Origin: Oceanobacillus halotolerans
Lineage (GTDB): Bacteria > Bacillota > Bacilli > Bacillales > Amphibacillaceae
NCBI RefSeq assembly: GCF_010993955.1
Contig: NZ_WIXL01000003.1
Span: 203,630 to 267,629 of the forward strand
DNA: 64,000 bases
Direction: 5' to 3'
The stretch's first letter is position 1, and each line of letters opens with the position of its first letter. Below the pieces are notes generated by a model. It searched no databases, had not been told where the DNA came from, and saw nothing but the letters and a program-made list of their open reading frames with translations. A program made the position numbers and the translations under genes. This document shows positions 62,798 through 64,000 of this stretch, in pieces.

Positions 62798-63010
62798 TCA
62801 ATCCTTTAAGATCGTTTTTAGTCGTACATATTCTTCTTCATCTATTTCACCTTTTGCTAATCGTTCTTTTAAAATAGCTTCAGGATTTTGTTTACGGTCA
62901 CCATTAACATATTTTGCAATCAAATAAAATCCTATTACTAATAATCCAATCCAAAAAACCACCATCAAAATCATTGGCCATATGGATCCATGCCCGTACA
63001 TAAAATGCAT
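62798..63010 (-). CDS. SHOCT-domain membrane protein (70 aa)
   Basis: The start at 63010 (MHFMYGHGSIWPMILMVVFW) follows AGAGGTG. One membrane helix (about 11-35), then a C-terminal SHOCT motif PEAILKERLAKGEIDEEEYV. SHOCT segments mediate oligomer contacts. Proteins of this shape (His/Met-rich N-terminus, helix, SHOCT) often accompany copper or envelope-stress genes. It is upstream of the two-component operon on the same strand. Confidence 0.8.
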   Translation of the reverse strand: MHFMYGHGSIWPMILMVVFWIGLLVIGFYLIAKYVNGDRKQNPEAILKERLAKGEIDEEEYVRLKTILKD

Positions 63011-63183
63011 TACAAACACCTCTTATTGTTAGTTTGGATTAAACTATACAGGAAAAATATCAAAAAAATATGCAGACTAATAGAGACAAACTTATTCAGT
63101 TGGGGTTTTCTTTCATCCCTCACTTATACTGCTTTGTTTCTCGAAGTCTTGAAGTAGGGGGCTTACTCCCTGTTAACACACGA

Positions 63184-63222
63184 TAAAAAAACTGACGTAT
63201 CCCTTATTGGAAATACGCCAGA
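63184..63222 (-). terminator. Terminator of the 53-residue ORF
   Basis: On the minus strand TGGCGTAT and ATACGTCA arms around an ~11-base loop, followed by seven T. Confidence 0.65.
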
Positions 63223-63231
63223 TGCTGCTTT

Positions 63232-63393
63232 TTAGCCGCGCTCACGTTTGTTTCTTTTTCCATTAATATTTAGAAATTCACTTTCCTCTGCAATTTCTTC
63301 ATTGTGACGATTGCGTTTTGGTGCTGTGTCATACTTAATTACATTTCGTTGTTTTCCCTTATCTTTATTACGATTTTTGTTTTGTTCAGACAT
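63232..63393 (-). CDS. Small basic protein (53 aa)
   Basis: An ORF opening MSEQNKNRNKDKGKQRNVIK and ending in NINGKRNKRERG, supported by GAGGAGGTTTATAAG before the ATG and by its own terminator. Very rich in Lys, Arg and Asn, it is probably disordered. It resembles small acid-soluble or YfhD-like proteins only in size and composition. Not recognised. Confidence 0.65.
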   Translation of the reverse strand: MSEQNKNRNKDKGKQRNVIKYDTAPKRNRHNEEIAEESEFLNINGKRNKRERG

Positions 63394-63559
63394 CTTATAA
63401 ACCTCCTCGATATTGGTTTATCAAAGGTTAGTTTGTCCAGATTTAGTCATGTTATTGGATTTAATCTGGTTTATTAATTTTTGACAATGAGCCTTTTCTT
63501 GCATATAAGATGTATTATGCGCAATAGTTTTAACATGTTTCCTTACATCCTTTATAGGA

Positions 63560-64000
63560 TGAGTGGTCAACCATCGCAGCGGAAAACACTCGCTTTCACC
63601 ATGGGCACAAGGGCAACATCTGTTCAAACTCCCAACGGTCGTTTTCACAGTGTTTTCTTTCCCTCGGGGAACGCTTCAGCCTCCTCATAGAAAAACGTAA
63701 GCGCCTTGGTCACACCCGATTAGAAAACTTGGCTTGTCGCCAAGCGGCGAAAGCCTTAGTTGCACTTATGCAGTAAGAAAATTTTTTCTTATCTGCCAAG
63801 CTTAAGCCAAGCCTCAGTGTGGCGCTTTTTGCCACAAAGAGGATTGACTTAAGACCTCGAGGGTGTAGGCGCTGGCCGATGAATACGCCACGTCCTGTGG
63901 CTTCATCGGCACTAGGACGTCCTGTCCGTCGAAGTTAGACATCGCGAGCAAAAAGCGCTCGCTGTGGGGTCTTCAGACTGTTCCTTTTCCCGTAGGAGTC
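63560..64000 (-). repeat. GC-rich composite intergenic repeat, truncated by the window end
   Basis: It begins with CACTCGCTTTCACCATGGGC and an internal module (AACATCTGTTCAAACTC; TCGTTTTCACAGTGTTTTC) shared in inverted sense with 45175-45230. It continues with GGGGAACGCTTCAGCCTCC. Extra modules follow (CGTCCTGTGGCTTCATCGGC; AGGACGTCCTGTCCGTCGAA), then GCGAGCAAAAAGCGCTCGCT and GTGGGGTCTTCAGACTGTTC, nearly identical to 44815-44880. Part of 63750-63800 (AGTTGCACTTATGCAGTA) also resembles 2463-2480. No genes; the frames inside are accidental. Confidence 0.75.

Noticed and set aside
63421..63690. Open frames on both strands at the right end
   Set aside because: They lie in the composite repeat and adjacent non-coding DNA and have no homologue or ribosome site that I can support.
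1..64000. tRNA, rRNA and riboswitch genes
   Set aside because: I looked for cloverleaf ends, rRNA cores and common riboswitch landmarks in the long gaps and saw none that I could defend by eye.

Overview
The window is low-GC Gram-positive chromosomal DNA. Strong AGGAGG-type ribosome binding sites, frequent TTG starts, a Spo0E phosphatase, relics of spoVR and comK, a flotillin gene with a sigma-W-type promoter and a PfeT-type iron pump point to a spore-forming Bacillaceae. An Oceanobacillus/Virgibacillus-like relative is my inference; no rRNA, tRNA or other definitive marker is present.

Layout. 1-8.1 kb: small membrane proteins and lipoproteins, a broken comK with a second comK shard, a Doc/AbrB toxin-antitoxin pair, a luciferase-like oxidoreductase and a 3-hydroxyacyl-CoA dehydrogenase. 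8.1-15.3 kb: a proline iminopeptidase-like hydrolase, a protein made of fourteen 14-residue repeats, a cell-wall amidase with its relic, a YneR-like protein, a YtkA-domain lipoprotein and a spoVR remnant. 15.4-28.8 kb: floT, a holin-like type I toxin, a class II Fic protein, a broken Uma2 gene, an ABC exporter, AlaX, and many small membrane proteins mostly on the minus strand. 29-33.4 kb: ctaB, a BNR-repeat protein, a CPBP protease and a glpT relic. 33.4-38.6 kb: a four-gene minus-strand operon (permease, class A beta-lactamase-like hydrolase, CapA-like protein, M81 peptidase). 39-47 kb: pfeT, a GNAT pseudogene, an ECF sigma/DUF4030 pair and split arsenic genes. 47.4-57.4 kb: RlmA-like methyltransferase, LuxR-type regulator, HemAT-type globin receptor with a CZB domain, TVP38 protein, MazF toxin with a broken antitoxin, and a 1442-residue helicase-nuclease. 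57.6-64 kb: a PAS-GGDEF pseudogene carrying a MITE-like insertion, Spo0E, a CuA-type lipoprotein, a two-component system and a composite intergenic repeat.

Two features stand out. First, gene decay is heavy: about a dozen pseudogenes have visible lesions, and at three loci accessory genes lie between a gene and a partial direct copy of it. Second, intergenic spaces hold short-period arrays: a TCRTGCRA core every 21 bp at four loci, and a 52-bp-period family at one locus with a looser copy elsewhere. No family known to me explains them. The best candidates for undescribed functional systems are the permease/serine hydrolase/CapA/M81 operon, the helicase-nuclease fusion and the globin-CZB receptor.
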